The notes under the pieces are model-generated. The model had not been told where the DNA came from. It saw only the letters and a list, made by a program, of their open reading frames with translations, and ran no database searches. Shown here in pieces: positions 16,484 through 26,077 of a DNA stretch of 59,043 bases. The position numbers and the translations under genes were made by a program. This DNA is from Streptomyces sp. ISL-66 (lineage in GTDB: Bacteria > Actinomycetota > Actinomycetes > Streptomycetales > Streptomycetaceae): NCBI RefSeq assembly GCF_018614135.1, contig NZ_JAGGOW010000077.1, positions 1 to 59,043 on the forward strand. Direction: 5' to 3'. Position 1 is the first letter of the stretch. Every line of letters begins with the position of its first letter.

Positions 16484-17281
16484 GTGAGCACGAGACGAGA
16501 AGCCGCGATGACCCGTCTGCGTGACTGGTCCACCCCCGGACGACGAGCCGACCTGGTCGCGGCTGCCTGGCAGGCGGGCGAGACCACCGTCTCCGCCCTC
16601 GCCGAGGCCGCGCGAACCAGCCGCCCGACCATCTACGCCGACCTGCGATCCCGGGGCATCGACCCCGACCATCGACCGAAAGGCACCAGCGTGATCACCA
16701 ATCTCTCCCCCCTCGACATCGAGGGCTTCACCGGCATCGGTGAGCAGCTCGACGCCCAGCTCGACGCCGCACTGCTGCGCTGGCGGGCCGAGCACCCCGA
16801 CGCCGGCCTCGAGGAGGCGAAGACCGAGGGCATGCGCCTGGTGGGCCTGATGGACACGACCTACCGCTACGCCGACGTCCGTGACCGGCTGGCCCGCGAG
16901 CAGGTGGCCCGCGCCGAACGGGACCGCCTGCTGCACCAGGTGGAACTGCGCTGGGAGGCGCTGAGCAGCGCCGCCGCGTGGCTGGCCGCCCACCACGCCT
17001 ACGTCCTCTCGGTGGACGAGGCCCGCATCGCCATCGACATGTGGAACGAGCGCGCCGAGAGCGCCCGTAAGCGCCCGTTCTTCTGCTCCTCCCCCAGGGA
17101 CGAGGCCGCCTATCGGCAGATCCAGGAGGCCGGGCACCCCGCCCTGGAGGAGGCGATGGCCGACCTCGACCAGGAGCCGGGCGTGACCGCCTACGCGCTG
17201 CGCGCCAACCTCGACCAGGCCCACGAGCGCCGCATGGAGCTGGCCTCGCAGACCCTCCGCCTCGCTCAGCCCGTCCAGTAA
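16484..17281 (+). CDS. HTH regulator-like protein heading a four-gene operon
   Basis: 265 residues from GTG 16484 (GATGGT ends six bases upstream, leaderless type; ATG 16508 is the alternative). Residues about 26-60 (AAWQAGETTVSALAEAARTSRPTIYADLRSRGI) form a clear helix-turn-helix. The rest is helical. The promoter region has GTCAAC at 16437 and TTTGAC at 16465, half-sites like those before the gene at 35758. Probably an autoregulated element regulator. Confidence 0.65.
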   Translation: MSTRREAAMTRLRDWSTPGRRADLVAAAWQAGETTVSALAEAARTSRPTIYADLRSRGIDPDHRPKGTSVITNLSPLDIEGFTGIGEQLDAQLDAALLRWRAEHPDAGLEEAKTEGMRLVGLMDTTYRYADVRDRLAREQVARAERDRLLHQVELRWEALSSAAAWLAAHHAYVLSVDEARIAIDMWNERAESARKRPFFCSSPRDEAAYRQIQEAGHPALEEAMADLDQEPGVTAYALRANLDQAHERRMELASQTLRLAQPVQ

Positions 17282-17313
17282 CCACACCACTCGGCCCGCC
17301 GAAGGAGCCCACC

Positions 17314-18210
17314 GTGTTACCGACCATCCAGAACCAGCAGACCACCCGCGCCCGCCTGCTCGCCGAGATGGAGCGTCTGTTCGCCGACGACTCCGGTCTC
17401 GGTGCCCTGGTCCCCTACAACGGCCGCCCCGACATGACCGAGGAGGCCAAGGAGGTCCAGATGGCATGGGCCCGCGCCCTGGTCGCAGTCCACGGCCACG
17501 ACCGCGCCGCCGCCGTCTACGCCGAGTACGCCGGCCGCCGCCAGGACACCGTCACCGCGACCGTCGGGTCTTGGGGGAACCTGGTGCTGGCGTGCAGCCC
17601 GATCCCCCGCTGGGACCGGGACATCCACGGCTTCATGTGCTTCTCCTGCATCGACACCTTCGCCACCGTGGTCGCGGCCGACGACGAGCAGCTGTGCAAC
17701 CGCTGCGCCCGCGAGCACGCCGACGTCGAGACCACCCGCCCGCTGTGGCACGCCTACAGCCACAGCCGGTTCCAGTTCCCCGGCCTGATGGGCGAGGAGC
17801 GCAAGACGGGCGAGAGCAAGCTGCTCATCCGCTACCAGGACGGCGAGGAGCGCGCCTACGTCACCGGCGAGGCGGGACTGCTCACCGAGGGGATCAGCCC
17901 CCTGCCCGGCTTCACCCCCGTCTCCGCACAGACTCACGGCGACAGCCGCGACACCATCAGCCTCACCGTCGAGGCCCGCGCCGAACACGCCCGCCGCAGC
18001 GTCGAGATCCTCGCCACGTTCACCTACGACCCCGAGCCCCAGCAGTGGGAGGGCCACCCGCACGGCTTCCGCTTCGTCTCCGCCCGGCTCACCACCCGGT
18101 CCCGGAGGCTGGGCCACCTGGACATCGCCGACCCGGCCGTCACCGAGCACACCGACCTCTACCGGTTGCTCGACACCCTGATCCCCCACCTGTACGGGAG
18201 CCAGAAGTGA
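17314..18210 (+). CDS. Hypothetical protein with CxxC...CxxC zinc site
   Basis: 298 residues from GTG 17314, GAAGGAG upstream. CFSC (about 110-113) and CNRC (about 129-132) could form a treble-clef or zinc-ribbon site. The flanks are mixed alpha/beta. Second gene of the operon beginning at 16484; its stop overlaps the next start. No known family recognised. Confidence 0.65.
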   Translation: MLPTIQNQQTTRARLLAEMERLFADDSGLGALVPYNGRPDMTEEAKEVQMAWARALVAVHGHDRAAAVYAEYAGRRQDTVTATVGSWGNLVLACSPIPRWDRDIHGFMCFSCIDTFATVVAADDEQLCNRCAREHADVETTRPLWHAYSHSRFQFPGLMGEERKTGESKLLIRYQDGEERAYVTGEAGLLTEGISPLPGFTPVSAQTHGDSRDTISLTVEARAEHARRSVEILATFTYDPEPQQWEGHPHGFRFVSARLTTRSRRLGHLDIADPAVTEHTDLYRLLDTLIPHLYGSQK

Positions 18211-18653
18211 CCCAGACCCAGACCGCCACGCCCCGCCGACAGGCGTCCGCCCTCACCGTGGCGACCGTGCGGACCTACCGGCACATCGACCTCCCCCGCG
18301 CCCAGCGGCTGGTCGAGCACTGGAGCGCCGCCTACCCGGCCATGCGCGCCGTTCTCGACAGCGTCATCACCGCCCAGCGCACCGCCGAGCGCCCGACCGT
18401 CGACCTGCGCAGGCTGGAGGACACCCGGCGCGAGCTGGGCCAGGTCGACCGGGGCACCCACCGGCTGTGCACCCGCAGCGCGCCGTCCTTCTCCCCGACG
18501 AGCGCCGGGTGGCTGGTCCGCAACGTCATCGCCGTCACCTACGTCGGGCACCCGGACGCCGGCGCCATCTACCGACTTGCCGCCGAGCTGGCCGACCTCG
18601 CGGCCGACGAGGTCCCGCCCGGCGTCGAGCGCACCACGAAGGAGGAGCGGTGA
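18207..18653 (+). CDS. Hypothetical protein, 148 residues
   Basis: GTG 18207 overlaps the preceding stop (GTGA). Mostly helical (LPRAQRLVEHWSAAYPAMRAVLDSVI...). The stop overlaps the next gene's GTG. No family recognised; operon position is the main support. Confidence 0.65.
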   Translation: MTQTQTATPRRQASALTVATVRTYRHIDLPRAQRLVEHWSAAYPAMRAVLDSVITAQRTAERPTVDLRRLEDTRRELGQVDRGTHRLCTRSAPSFSPTSAGWLVRNVIAVTYVGHPDAGAIYRLAAELADLAADEVPPGVERTTKEER

Positions 18654-18919
18654 GCACCGAGCCCGAGAACGCCATGGCGTACGACGTTGGCCCCCGCGAT
18701 GCCGAGGGCTGGAAGCTCCACGACGACGGCACCCGCGTCCACCGCTACACCTGCACGATCCACGACGGCCAGGGCTGTGACGGGCACTGCGGTCCGCTCC
18801 CCGAGGCGGACCCGACCAAGGAGATCCCGCCGCCGGACGTCACGATCGTGCCCGTCGGCCGCGACCTGGTCGTGGACCTGGTCCACCGCGACCCCGACAA
18901 GGACGTCGTCGAGCGCTGA
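18650..18919 (+). CDS. Small Cys/His-containing protein, last gene of the operon
   Basis: 89 residues from GTG 18650 (overlap), with GGAGGAGCG just ahead. HRYTCTIHDGQGCDGHCG in the middle holds several Cys and His residues that could bind metal. It ends with an acidic segment. A terminator follows at 18933. Confidence 0.65.
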   Translation: MSTEPENAMAYDVGPRDAEGWKLHDDGTRVHRYTCTIHDGQGCDGHCGPLPEADPTKEIPPPDVTIVPVGRDLVVDLVHRDPDKDVVER

Positions 18920-18932
18920 CCCGACCCCGCAC

Positions 18933-18976
18933 ACGAGAGGGCGCCCGCCCAACGGGTCTGACCGGCGCCCCCTCGT
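18933..18976 (+). terminator. 13-bp hairpin with one mismatch
   Basis: ACGAGAGGGCGCC (18933-18945) pairs with GGCGCCCCCTCGT (18964-18976), 14 bases after the operon's last stop. Confidence 0.7.
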
Positions 18977-19006
18977 ATCCCGCCTGTTCCTCGCAGCTCC
19001 GGAGAA

Positions 19007-20797
19007 ATGGTGCCCTCGAACTTCGTTCCGCCGACCGTCCTCGCTCCCGAGGATCATCAGCGCGTCCTTGCCCGGAACCTGGCCCTGTGGATTCAGGGCG
19101 CCGTCGCCCAGGCGCAGCCGGTCGTCGTTGTGGTGGCCGGCCCGCCGGGGAGCGGCAAGTCCACTACGGCCGAGGTGATCCACGCGGTGCTGAACCGCCG
19201 GGGGGGCGCGGTCCGGATCGGCAGCGACCTCTACAAGCGGGCCCACCGGGACTATGAGGAGCTCCTGCAGACGGATGTCCGGACGGCTGGCGCGGGGGTG
19301 CGCACGGACGTCAGGCAGTGGCAGGCGGAGGTCGAGGCGTACGCGCGCTCGGCCCGGCTGGACGTGGTGCTGGAGTTGGCGCTCGCGGATCCGGCGGAGG
19401 CCCGGGCCACCTCGGCTCTCTACCGGCTGGCCGGCTACCGGCTCGAGCTGGTGGTGCTGGCGGTGGCGGAGGCGCTCACCCAGCTGAGCGTGCTGGACCG
19501 TTTCTTCGACGAGGAGGGTGGCGGCCGGTACGTCTCCTGGGAGAACCAGGACGGCTGCACTGCAGGCCTGCCGGGCACGCTTGCGGTAGTCGAGGCGGAG
19601 CGCCTGTTCGACCGGGTGGCCGTGGCGCGCCGGGGCCTGGAGCCGCTGTACGACAACGAACTCGTCGACGACCACTGGATGCGTCGGCCGGCAGCGGACG
19701 CGGCGTTCCGCAAGGAGCAGTTACGACCGTGGAGCGCCCCGCGGACCCGGACCTTTCGCCGGGACCTGGTGCGCGCCGAGGTCCTGGTCCATGATGAGCG
19801 GCTGCCGGCGGACCGGCGGCTGGCGGTATCCCGGGATGCTGAGCGCGCGGCGGCCGCCGCGGAACCGGTGCGCCGGATCGCATCTCCACTGCCTGGTGCG
19901 CCCGGCACCGGCTATCACCGCCTCAGCGCGGGCCAGCACACCTGGACCTTCGACGACTTGATCGCCCCGACCTTCCTGCGCAGGGCAACCTTCCGTCCGG
20001 ACCCGATGGTCGTCTATCTGGTTGGCGAGCCGGGGGCCCGCCAGCTGGAGGCGAGGCGGATGCTGCGCCGGTCGATGCGGCCAGGCACCGTCCTGATCGA
20101 CCCTGACCTGCTGCGCGGCCACCATCCCGACCACTTCCAGCTCATCCAGGACACTCCGCGGATTGCCGACGAGCTGGTAAGGCCCGATGGGGACGCCTGG
20201 CAGGCCGAGGCGGAGGCGTACGTGCGGGAGCGGCGCGGTGACCTGCTCATCGAGGCCGACTTCATCAGCGTCGAGGACTTCCTGGCGAGCGCAGCCCGGT
20301 TCGCCAGGGCCCGGTACCGGATCGAGGTCGTCGCCATGGCCGCCCGAGCGGCGGACAGCCGGCAGCGCACCCTCGTCGACCACGCCCGCGCCCTGGACCT
20401 CGACGTGATGACCGCGCTTGCCACCCCGGCCGCGCACGCACGCGCCTGCCGGACGGCCGCCGACATCGTGATAGCGTCGGCCGCCGATCCGAAGATCAGT
20501 GCGGTCAGGGTGATCGACGGCGACCACCAGGCCCTGGGCCAGGGCCGGTGGGCTGCCTGGGCACATACCGCCGGGCGTCGCCGCCCCTACACCGAACAGG
20601 AAGCCGCAGGCTTCCACGCCATCCAGCGGGCCCTGCTGCGCAAGCTCCCCCGCATGCGAGACGAGATCGTCGGCATCACCGCCCAGGCCCAGCCCCTGAT
20701 GCCCGCACCGTGGCGGGCCCGGCCCGTGGAGCAGGGACCGGGCGGGCCTGTGCGGCTGCCGCTCCCCCGGACGGCAGCCGGCTCACTCTGCCCGTAG
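19007..20797 (+). CDS. Tandem zeta-toxin-like kinase, second domain without P-loop
   Basis: 596 residues; ATG 19007 with GGAG just ahead (GTG 19010 also possible). The first domain (about 1-290) has the zeta/AAA-type Walker A AGPPGSGKSTT (Lys51) and IGSDLYKRAHRDYEEL like zeta toxins, which phosphorylate UDP-N-acetylglucosamine. The second domain (about 310-560) repeats the layout (IDPDLLRGHHPDHFQL, EADFISVEDF) but its P-loop reads GEPGARQLEA at 340-349, lacking the Lys. So one active and one dead kinase copy. No epsilon-type antitoxin precedes it; the gene overlapping its 3' end points the other way. Confidence 0.75.
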   Translation: MVPSNFVPPTVLAPEDHQRVLARNLALWIQGAVAQAQPVVVVVAGPPGSGKSTTAEVIHAVLNRRGGAVRIGSDLYKRAHRDYEELLQTDVRTAGAGVRTDVRQWQAEVEAYARSARLDVVLELALADPAEARATSALYRLAGYRLELVVLAVAEALTQLSVLDRFFDEEGGGRYVSWENQDGCTAGLPGTLAVVEAERLFDRVAVARRGLEPLYDNELVDDHWMRRPAADAAFRKEQLRPWSAPRTRTFRRDLVRAEVLVHDERLPADRRLAVSRDAERAAAAAEPVRRIASPLPGAPGTGYHRLSAGQHTWTFDDLIAPTFLRRATFRPDPMVVYLVGEPGARQLEARRMLRRSMRPGTVLIDPDLLRGHHPDHFQLIQDTPRIADELVRPDGDAWQAEAEAYVRERRGDLLIEADFISVEDFLASAARFARARYRIEVVAMAARAADSRQRTLVDHARALDLDVMTALATPAAHARACRTAADIVIASAADPKISAVRVIDGDHQALGQGRWAAWAHTAGRRRPYTEQEAAGFHAIQRALLRKLPRMRDEIVGITAQAQPLMPAPWRARPVEQGPGGPVRLPLPRTAAGSLCP

Positions 20798-21121
20798 CTG
20801 CTTGAGGCGGGCGGCGTAGGTGATGGCGATGGCCACGGTCTCCTCCTGGTCCGCGCTCTGCAGCCTCTCGAAGTCGTCGGCGGCTTCCTCCCGGCCCTGG
20901 CGCCAGGCAGCGACCAGGGTCTGGTCGTGGTCGGGCTGGCGGTGAGCGGCGCTGAGACGGGCGTTGTACCAGGCGATCACCTGCTTCACCGTGGCCTCGG
21001 CCTGTTCGGCGTCGCCGCCGGGCTGGATGGGGTCTTCAGGGGTGAGGGGGCCGGCCACGGTGATACCGCCTTGAGTCGTGCTGACGTAGTTGGTCAGCCA
21101 TTGTCCGTGACGCCCCCTCAT
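20783..21121 (-). CDS. Small helical protein convergent with the kinase gene
   Basis: 112 residues from ATG 21121 (ATG 21139 would add six). A coil-like N-terminus is followed by two long helices (AEQAEATVKQVIAWYNARL, EEAADDFERLQSADQEETV). It overlaps the end of the kinase gene by 15 bases and its promoter region faces the STAND gene 53 bp away. It could be an antitoxin for the kinase, but nothing shows this. Confidence 0.55.
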   Translation of the reverse strand: MRGRHGQWLTNYVSTTQGGITVAGPLTPEDPIQPGGDAEQAEATVKQVIAWYNARLSAAHRQPDHDQTLVAAWRQGREEAADDFERLQSADQEETVAIAITYAARLKQLRAE

Positions 21122-21174
21122 AGCGTCCGACCTGGGCATAGGTTGAGAGAAACGGCGTTCACCGGGGGGTTCAC

Positions 21175-23850
21175 GTGGCGGGTCGGGATCTGCGCGCACT
21201 GTTCAGCACCAACGACCGGCGGTTGAACGTGGTGGAGGCGTTCACCGACCGGCAGCGCCAGTGGGAAGCCGTCGTCGACGCGCTCACCGAGCACCTCGCG
21301 TACGTGGCCAGGCCCACCTTCGACCCAGAGGACCTCGAGGCACCCCGCAACAACACCCTGGCCTTCTACGGTGTCGGCGGCGTCGGCAAGAGCACGCTGT
21401 CCCGCAAGCTGGAAGCCGCGCTCGCCGACTCCGGGGAGCGGCCCGAGCGGTGGACCACCCCAGCTTGGCCCGCCGGACACCGGATCCTGCCCGTACGGAT
21501 CGACCTCGCTCGCTCCGCCGGCATCGACTTCGAGCGGGTCGTTCTGGCCATCCGCCTCGCCCTCGCCGAGCTCGGCCGCCCGCTGCCCGCCTTCGACCTC
21601 GCCCTGCGCCACTACTGGGAAGTCCAGCACCCGGGCGAGCCCTTGGAGGAGTACCTGCGTCGCGACGGCCTTGGCGCGAGGTTCGGAAAGGCAATGCCAC
21701 AGCAACTCCAGTCCGCGCTCGGCGACATCGCCCAGACCCTGCTGCTGCCCGGCACGGTCGGCTCCGTCGTCGGGCAGGTCACCGGCTCCCTGGTGAAAGC
21801 CCTGCGAGAGCACCGCCAGACCGTCCGCGCGCTCGCCGGCTGCACCCGCCTGGCCGACCTCCTGGAGGCCGAACCCACCCTCGACACGCTCTCCTACTAC
21901 CCCCATCTCCTCGCCTGGGAAATCCACCAGCTCCCGCCGGACAAGCGCGTCACCCCCGTGATCCTGCTGGACACGATGGAGGACTCCGGCGACCGCACCC
22001 ACCGCGACCTCGAACGCCTGCTCCAGCGCGTGGTGTGGCTGATGCCGGGCGCCTTCTTCGTCATCACCGGCCGCAACCGCCTGCAATGGGCCGACCAGAA
22101 CATCGAGGGCCAGCTCGACTGGACCGGACCCGCGTCATGGCCGGGCCTCGCCGCCCGCACTCCCGCCCCACGCTCCGCTGATCCCGCCGCGGTGCCACAA
22201 GGACGGCAGATCCTCATCGGAGACTTCAGCCCCGAGGACCGCGACGACTACCTCGCCCGGCGCCTGACCCGCGACGGCCAGCCCCTGATCAGCGCAGAGA
22301 TCCGTACGGTGATCGGCGAGCACTCCCACGGCCTACCGCTCCACCTCGACCTCGCCGTACTGCGCTTCCTGGAGATCCAGCGCACCCGGACCCCCGTCCC
22401 GGCCGACTTCGACGTCCCCTTCCCCGCATTGATCGCCCGCACCCTCTCCGACCTGACCCCCGACGAGCGGCACGTCCTGCGGTCGGTATCCGTCCTCGAC
22501 AGCTTCGACGTCGACCTCGCGACCCGTGCCGCCGGCCTGACCCGTCAGGCCCCAGCCCTCCGACTGGCCGAGCGGCCCTTCGTGCGGGAGGACAGCTTCA
22601 ACCTGTGGCCGTTTCATCTGCACGCATTGATCCGCTCGACCCTGCGTACCGCCGATGACCAGACCGACGACCGCTGGAGCCCCGACGACTGGGACCAGGC
22701 CGCCGCACGCGCCCTCGCCGGGCTTGGCACCCAGTGGGTGCAAGGCGACGCGCGGGACCGCCGGCTTCTGGTCGGCTGTCTGCGCCAGGGCCTTGCGGTC
22801 GCCCGCGACTTCGGGCTCGACCTGGAGTGGCTGGCCGACGCCGCCTGGGCCTACGTATCGGACGACGTGTGGGAGCCCCTGCCCGCCCGTACGAATCCTG
22901 ATGACGACGGCCTGCGGACCCCGGCCGACGCCCTCGTCGAGACCCTCAGCGCACTCTCCCGCCGCCAGCACGAACACCGTGAGCGCACCGTCGCCCGGCT
23001 GACCACCGTCATCGACAGCAGCCTGCTGCCCGCCGACCTGCACGAAATGTGCCTGTACTACCGAGCCAAGGCCGACCGCGACCTCGGCCGCACCACCGAA
23101 TCGCGCGACGGGATGCAGCAGGTCTCCGACGGGGACGGCCGCCTCGCGCCCTTCGCCCGCCGAGGCCTCGCCCACCTCGCCCGCCTCGGCGGAGACTTCC
23201 CCACAGCCCTCGCCATCGCCGAGACCCTCGGCTGGCCAGGCCGCCACCACCGCGTCCTCGGCGACGTCCACTGGGTCCAAGGCGACATGCAGCGCGCAGC
23301 CGCAGAGTACGAGGCCGCCCGTGAGGACGCCGCACACCATGGTGTCGTCGGTGAACAGGCCACTGCCCAGGCGCAGCGCGCCTTCGCGATCGCCTTCATC
23401 GACCCCGACCAGACAGACCGTGAGCTGGAAGTCGCCGAGCAGCTACTGGCCGGTGTAGCCCTGCGCGCCAGCGCCATCACCGCGAAGACCGCCGCCTTGA
23501 TCCGTGATGCCGGCACCACCGCTCCCGGCTACGACGCCCGCATCGAAACCCTCCGCGCCGAGATCCGCGAGGCAGGGGTCGCCGCGGCCGAAGCAGCCCT
23601 CGACCTCACCATTGCCTTCCACCACGCGGTACTCGGCAACGAGGACCAGACCGACGCCGCCATCACCCGGATCCGCGGCCTCACCCAGAACGGCGACTAC
23701 AGCTACTACACCGACTTGGTTGCCTTCATGGTCGGCCGGACTCTCGCAGCCCCCTCCACGGCAAGCTGGCCCGAAGGCGAACCTGTCGTCCGGGCTAGGT
23801 GGCACGGCCTCGTCCAGGACCGGCAGGAGCACTGGCGCGCAGGCGCATGA
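21175..23850 (+). CDS. STAND-type signal-transduction ATPase with helical repeats
   Basis: 891 residues from GTG 21175, GGGGGG upstream. Walker A is GVGGVGKST at 66-74, Walker B VILLDTMED with Asp266, a sensor-like FFVITGRNR follows, and HSHGLPLHL carries the GxP motif of NB-ARC/STAND ATPases. From about residue 430 the protein is helical repeats resembling TPRs, suited to ligand sensing. STAND proteins act as oligomerising switches in regulation or antiphage defence. No nuclease, TIR or other effector domain is seen at either end, so a regulator is as likely as a defence sensor. Confidence 0.75.
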   Translation: MAGRDLRALFSTNDRRLNVVEAFTDRQRQWEAVVDALTEHLAYVARPTFDPEDLEAPRNNTLAFYGVGGVGKSTLSRKLEAALADSGERPERWTTPAWPAGHRILPVRIDLARSAGIDFERVVLAIRLALAELGRPLPAFDLALRHYWEVQHPGEPLEEYLRRDGLGARFGKAMPQQLQSALGDIAQTLLLPGTVGSVVGQVTGSLVKALREHRQTVRALAGCTRLADLLEAEPTLDTLSYYPHLLAWEIHQLPPDKRVTPVILLDTMEDSGDRTHRDLERLLQRVVWLMPGAFFVITGRNRLQWADQNIEGQLDWTGPASWPGLAARTPAPRSADPAAVPQGRQILIGDFSPEDRDDYLARRLTRDGQPLISAEIRTVIGEHSHGLPLHLDLAVLRFLEIQRTRTPVPADFDVPFPALIARTLSDLTPDERHVLRSVSVLDSFDVDLATRAAGLTRQAPALRLAERPFVREDSFNLWPFHLHALIRSTLRTADDQTDDRWSPDDWDQAAARALAGLGTQWVQGDARDRRLLVGCLRQGLAVARDFGLDLEWLADAAWAYVSDDVWEPLPARTNPDDDGLRTPADALVETLSALSRRQHEHRERTVARLTTVIDSSLLPADLHEMCLYYRAKADRDLGRTTESRDGMQQVSDGDGRLAPFARRGLAHLARLGGDFPTALAIAETLGWPGRHHRVLGDVHWVQGDMQRAAAEYEAAREDAAHHGVVGEQATAQAQRAFAIAFIDPDQTDRELEVAEQLLAGVALRASAITAKTAALIRDAGTTAPGYDARIETLRAEIREAGVAAAEAALDLTIAFHHAVLGNEDQTDAAITRIRGLTQNGDYSYYTDLVAFMVGRTLAAPSTASWPEGEPVVRARWHGLVQDRQEHWRAGA

Positions 23851-23895
23851 CCCACCCCGGTCACCGTGCAGGGCCAGGGCGCGCACAGCCCCGGG

Positions 23896-24555
23896 CTATT
23901 CGTTGTGCTGGTCGGTCTCGCGCAGGCGCCACTCGCCGTCGGTCCACATCAGGCGGAGCGTCATCGTGAACTTGCTGCTCAGGGCTATCGGGTTGTGACC
24001 GGTCCTGCTCAGCACTCCGGTGCACCGTACGTCGACGGTGGCCTCGGTGTCGGCGTAGGACGTCACCGAGGTCGAGACCGGTGTCGTCCGGCTGACGAAC
24101 AGCTCGCCAGCTGCAGGCTGACCTGTGAGATCGAGTCCCAGGCTGCCGTTGAACTCTGTGGTGAAGCCCTTGTCGAACCTGTCCTGCAGCGTCTTCTCGT
24201 ACAGGGGGTGGGCTATGGACTGCACGAGCGCGTGCCGGGCCGACGGGTTGAACATGCCCTCGCCGCCGATGGCCGTCGCGTAGCGGGCTGCGGTGGCCTG
24301 CGCCCCGCTCCGGCTGTGCGCCGACTCTGCTTCAGGCAGAGAGGCGAGGCCACCGGGCTGGGGCGGGAGGGAGGCCGACGGGGCGCCGTCGATCCGGGTC
24401 GCGACCACGAGGAAACCGAGCAGGACTACGGGTACCCCGATGCCGATGACTAGGCGCCGGCGCGAACGCCGGGCAGGCGGAGGTACCTGAGCCGAGCTGG
24501 CCGTTGTTGCCGCGGCTGGTGCTCCGTTATGGCCGCAGCCGTCGTTGATCTGCAT
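23896..24555 (-). CDS. VirB8-like membrane-anchored transfer protein
   Basis: 219 residues from ATG 24555 with AGGTGGGGG upstream. A basic cytoplasmic start leads to one TM helix (about 35-56, VIGIGVPVVLLGFLVVAT); the outside part ends in a strand-rich domain (SVTSYADTEATVDVRC...FTMTLRLMWTDGEWRL), the layout of VirB8/TcpC-type NTF2-fold proteins that scaffold conjugation channels. It follows the VirB6-like gene in the same operon. Assignment rests on layout, not a diagnostic motif. Confidence 0.6.
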   Translation of the reverse strand: MQINDGCGHNGAPAAATTASSAQVPPPARRSRRRLVIGIGVPVVLLGFLVVATRIDGAPSASLPPQPGGLASLPEAESAHSRSGAQATAARYATAIGGEGMFNPSARHALVQSIAHPLYEKTLQDRFDKGFTTEFNGSLGLDLTGQPAAGELFVSRTTPVSTSVTSYADTEATVDVRCTGVLSRTGHNPIALSSKFTMTLRLMWTDGEWRLRETDQHNE

Positions 24556-24655
24556 CAGCGCCCCCACCTATTCGATCACTTGTGCCCAGTGTCACGGACG
24601 GCGCGCGATGTGGCCTGCGGTTCGCCGACACTCGCCCAAGGAGTCAGCGGTCAGC

Positions 24656-25993
24656 TCAGCTGGGACCGGGGTTTCCACTGCGGGGCGGAGGGGGCGGGGT
24701 CTGCTGCCCGGGCTGGTCGGTACGGCGTGACGCGTGCGCGCCCATGCCCGCCCCCGGTCCACCGAGCCCGCCGGACTGCGAGGACGACGACGTGCTGGGC
24801 CCGCGCTGGGAGTGCGTGCTGATGCCCTGGCTGATCGCGTGAGAACTCGACCGCGGCGGCGGCGCGCCCTGATGCTGACGCCGGGACATCGAGGCCACGA
24901 GGTCTCGCCGGCTGCTGACGATGTCGTCGCCGAGTCCCGGGATGAACCGGTAGATCATCACGCTGCCCACGATGGACAGCATGATGATGGCGAGCCCCGA
25001 GACGATCGAGCTGAGCGCGTCGGGCTCCCCGCTGGGGGTCGAAGAGAGTCCGGAGGCGAGGCCGAGCACGATCATGATCACGGGCTTGGTCATGATGATC
25101 GCGCCCATGATGCCCGCCCACCTCCGGACGGCCTTCCACAGGTCCCGGTCGACCAGCCCGGAGTACACCACGGTGCCCAGGACCGCCCCGACGTACAGGG
25201 CCGCCGCCCGGATCGCGAGCTCCAGCCACAGCACACCGGCAGCCAGCATGGACACGAATGCGATCACGACCTGGACGATCGGACCGCCGCCGACCTTCTT
25301 CGAGTTCCTGATGCCCTCAGCGAAGGCTTTGAAGAAATCCTGGGATCCGCCGCCGGTGAGAACGTTGGTCACGGCGTCGACCGCGCCCGTGACGACGTAC
25401 AGAACCAGCGGGGTGAAGGCGCAGGCGATCACGGCGAGCCACAGCAGGCCGATCGCTTCCCCCATGGCTGTGCCGATACCGACACCGCGCACCGCGCGCT
25501 TGGCCACGGCGACGAGCCAGAGCAGCAGGGTCAGGATCGTGGACCCGGCGAACACGATGGCGTACTGCTTGAGGAAGCCCGCGCTGGTGAAATCTGTCTG
25601 TGACGTCGCGCCGGCAGCGAGGCCGAGCTTGTCGATAGTCCAGCCCGCCCCGTCCGAGAGGCCGTCCGCCAGGGACTGCAGGGGGTTGAGCGCGTCCGTG
25701 GGGTCGCTCGGTCCCAGCCCGGTACGGGGAGCACCCGAGTCACCCTCCCGCAGGCAGTACTTCTTGGCCTCCCCCTTGACCAGGTCGCATACCGACGACG
25801 ACTTCGAGGGGGCGGGACTGGGGCTGCTGGGACCAGGGGTCGGTCCGGCACGCCGGCAGTCGTCGCCCGCCGGGCCAATCGGGCACTCCATCGGTACCAG
25901 CCCGGGCCCCTGCTGAATCTGGGCCACGGCGGGACCGCCGAGCAGCAGCAGCGCGACCACGCCGAGCAGGACAGCAACTATTCGTGATCGCAC
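24656..25993 (-). CDS. VirB6/TrbL-like polytopic membrane protein
   Basis: 445 residues from GTG 25993 (GGGGAGG at five bases). A signal peptide or first helix (MRSRIVAVLLGVVALLLLGG...AVA) is followed by a Ser/Pro-rich outer region with Cys pairs, then five to seven hydrophobic helices between about 145 and 365, and a Ser/Gly/Pro-rich tail. This matches VirB6/TrbL-family channel components of type IV secretion. It lies between a 26-residue membrane peptide and the VirB8-like gene. Probably part of the DNA transfer pore. Confidence 0.7.
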   Translation of the reverse strand: MRSRIVAVLLGVVALLLLGGPAVAQIQQGPGLVPMECPIGPAGDDCRRAGPTPGPSSPSPAPSKSSSVCDLVKGEAKKYCLREGDSGAPRTGLGPSDPTDALNPLQSLADGLSDGAGWTIDKLGLAAGATSQTDFTSAGFLKQYAIVFAGSTILTLLLWLVAVAKRAVRGVGIGTAMGEAIGLLWLAVIACAFTPLVLYVVTGAVDAVTNVLTGGGSQDFFKAFAEGIRNSKKVGGGPIVQVVIAFVSMLAAGVLWLELAIRAAALYVGAVLGTVVYSGLVDRDLWKAVRRWAGIMGAIIMTKPVIMIVLGLASGLSSTPSGEPDALSSIVSGLAIIMLSIVGSVMIYRFIPGLGDDIVSSRRDLVASMSRRQHQGAPPPRSSSHAISQGISTHSQRGPSTSSSSQSGGLGGPGAGMGAHASRRTDQPGQQTPPPPPRSGNPGPS

Positions 25994-26077
25994 GGAGGCC
26001 TCCCCTAAGTGGGAAGAACGCTATCCGAGTTGAGGCTTGCCGCGTAGTCGGGCGGTCACGCTGTGCGGCTCAAACGG

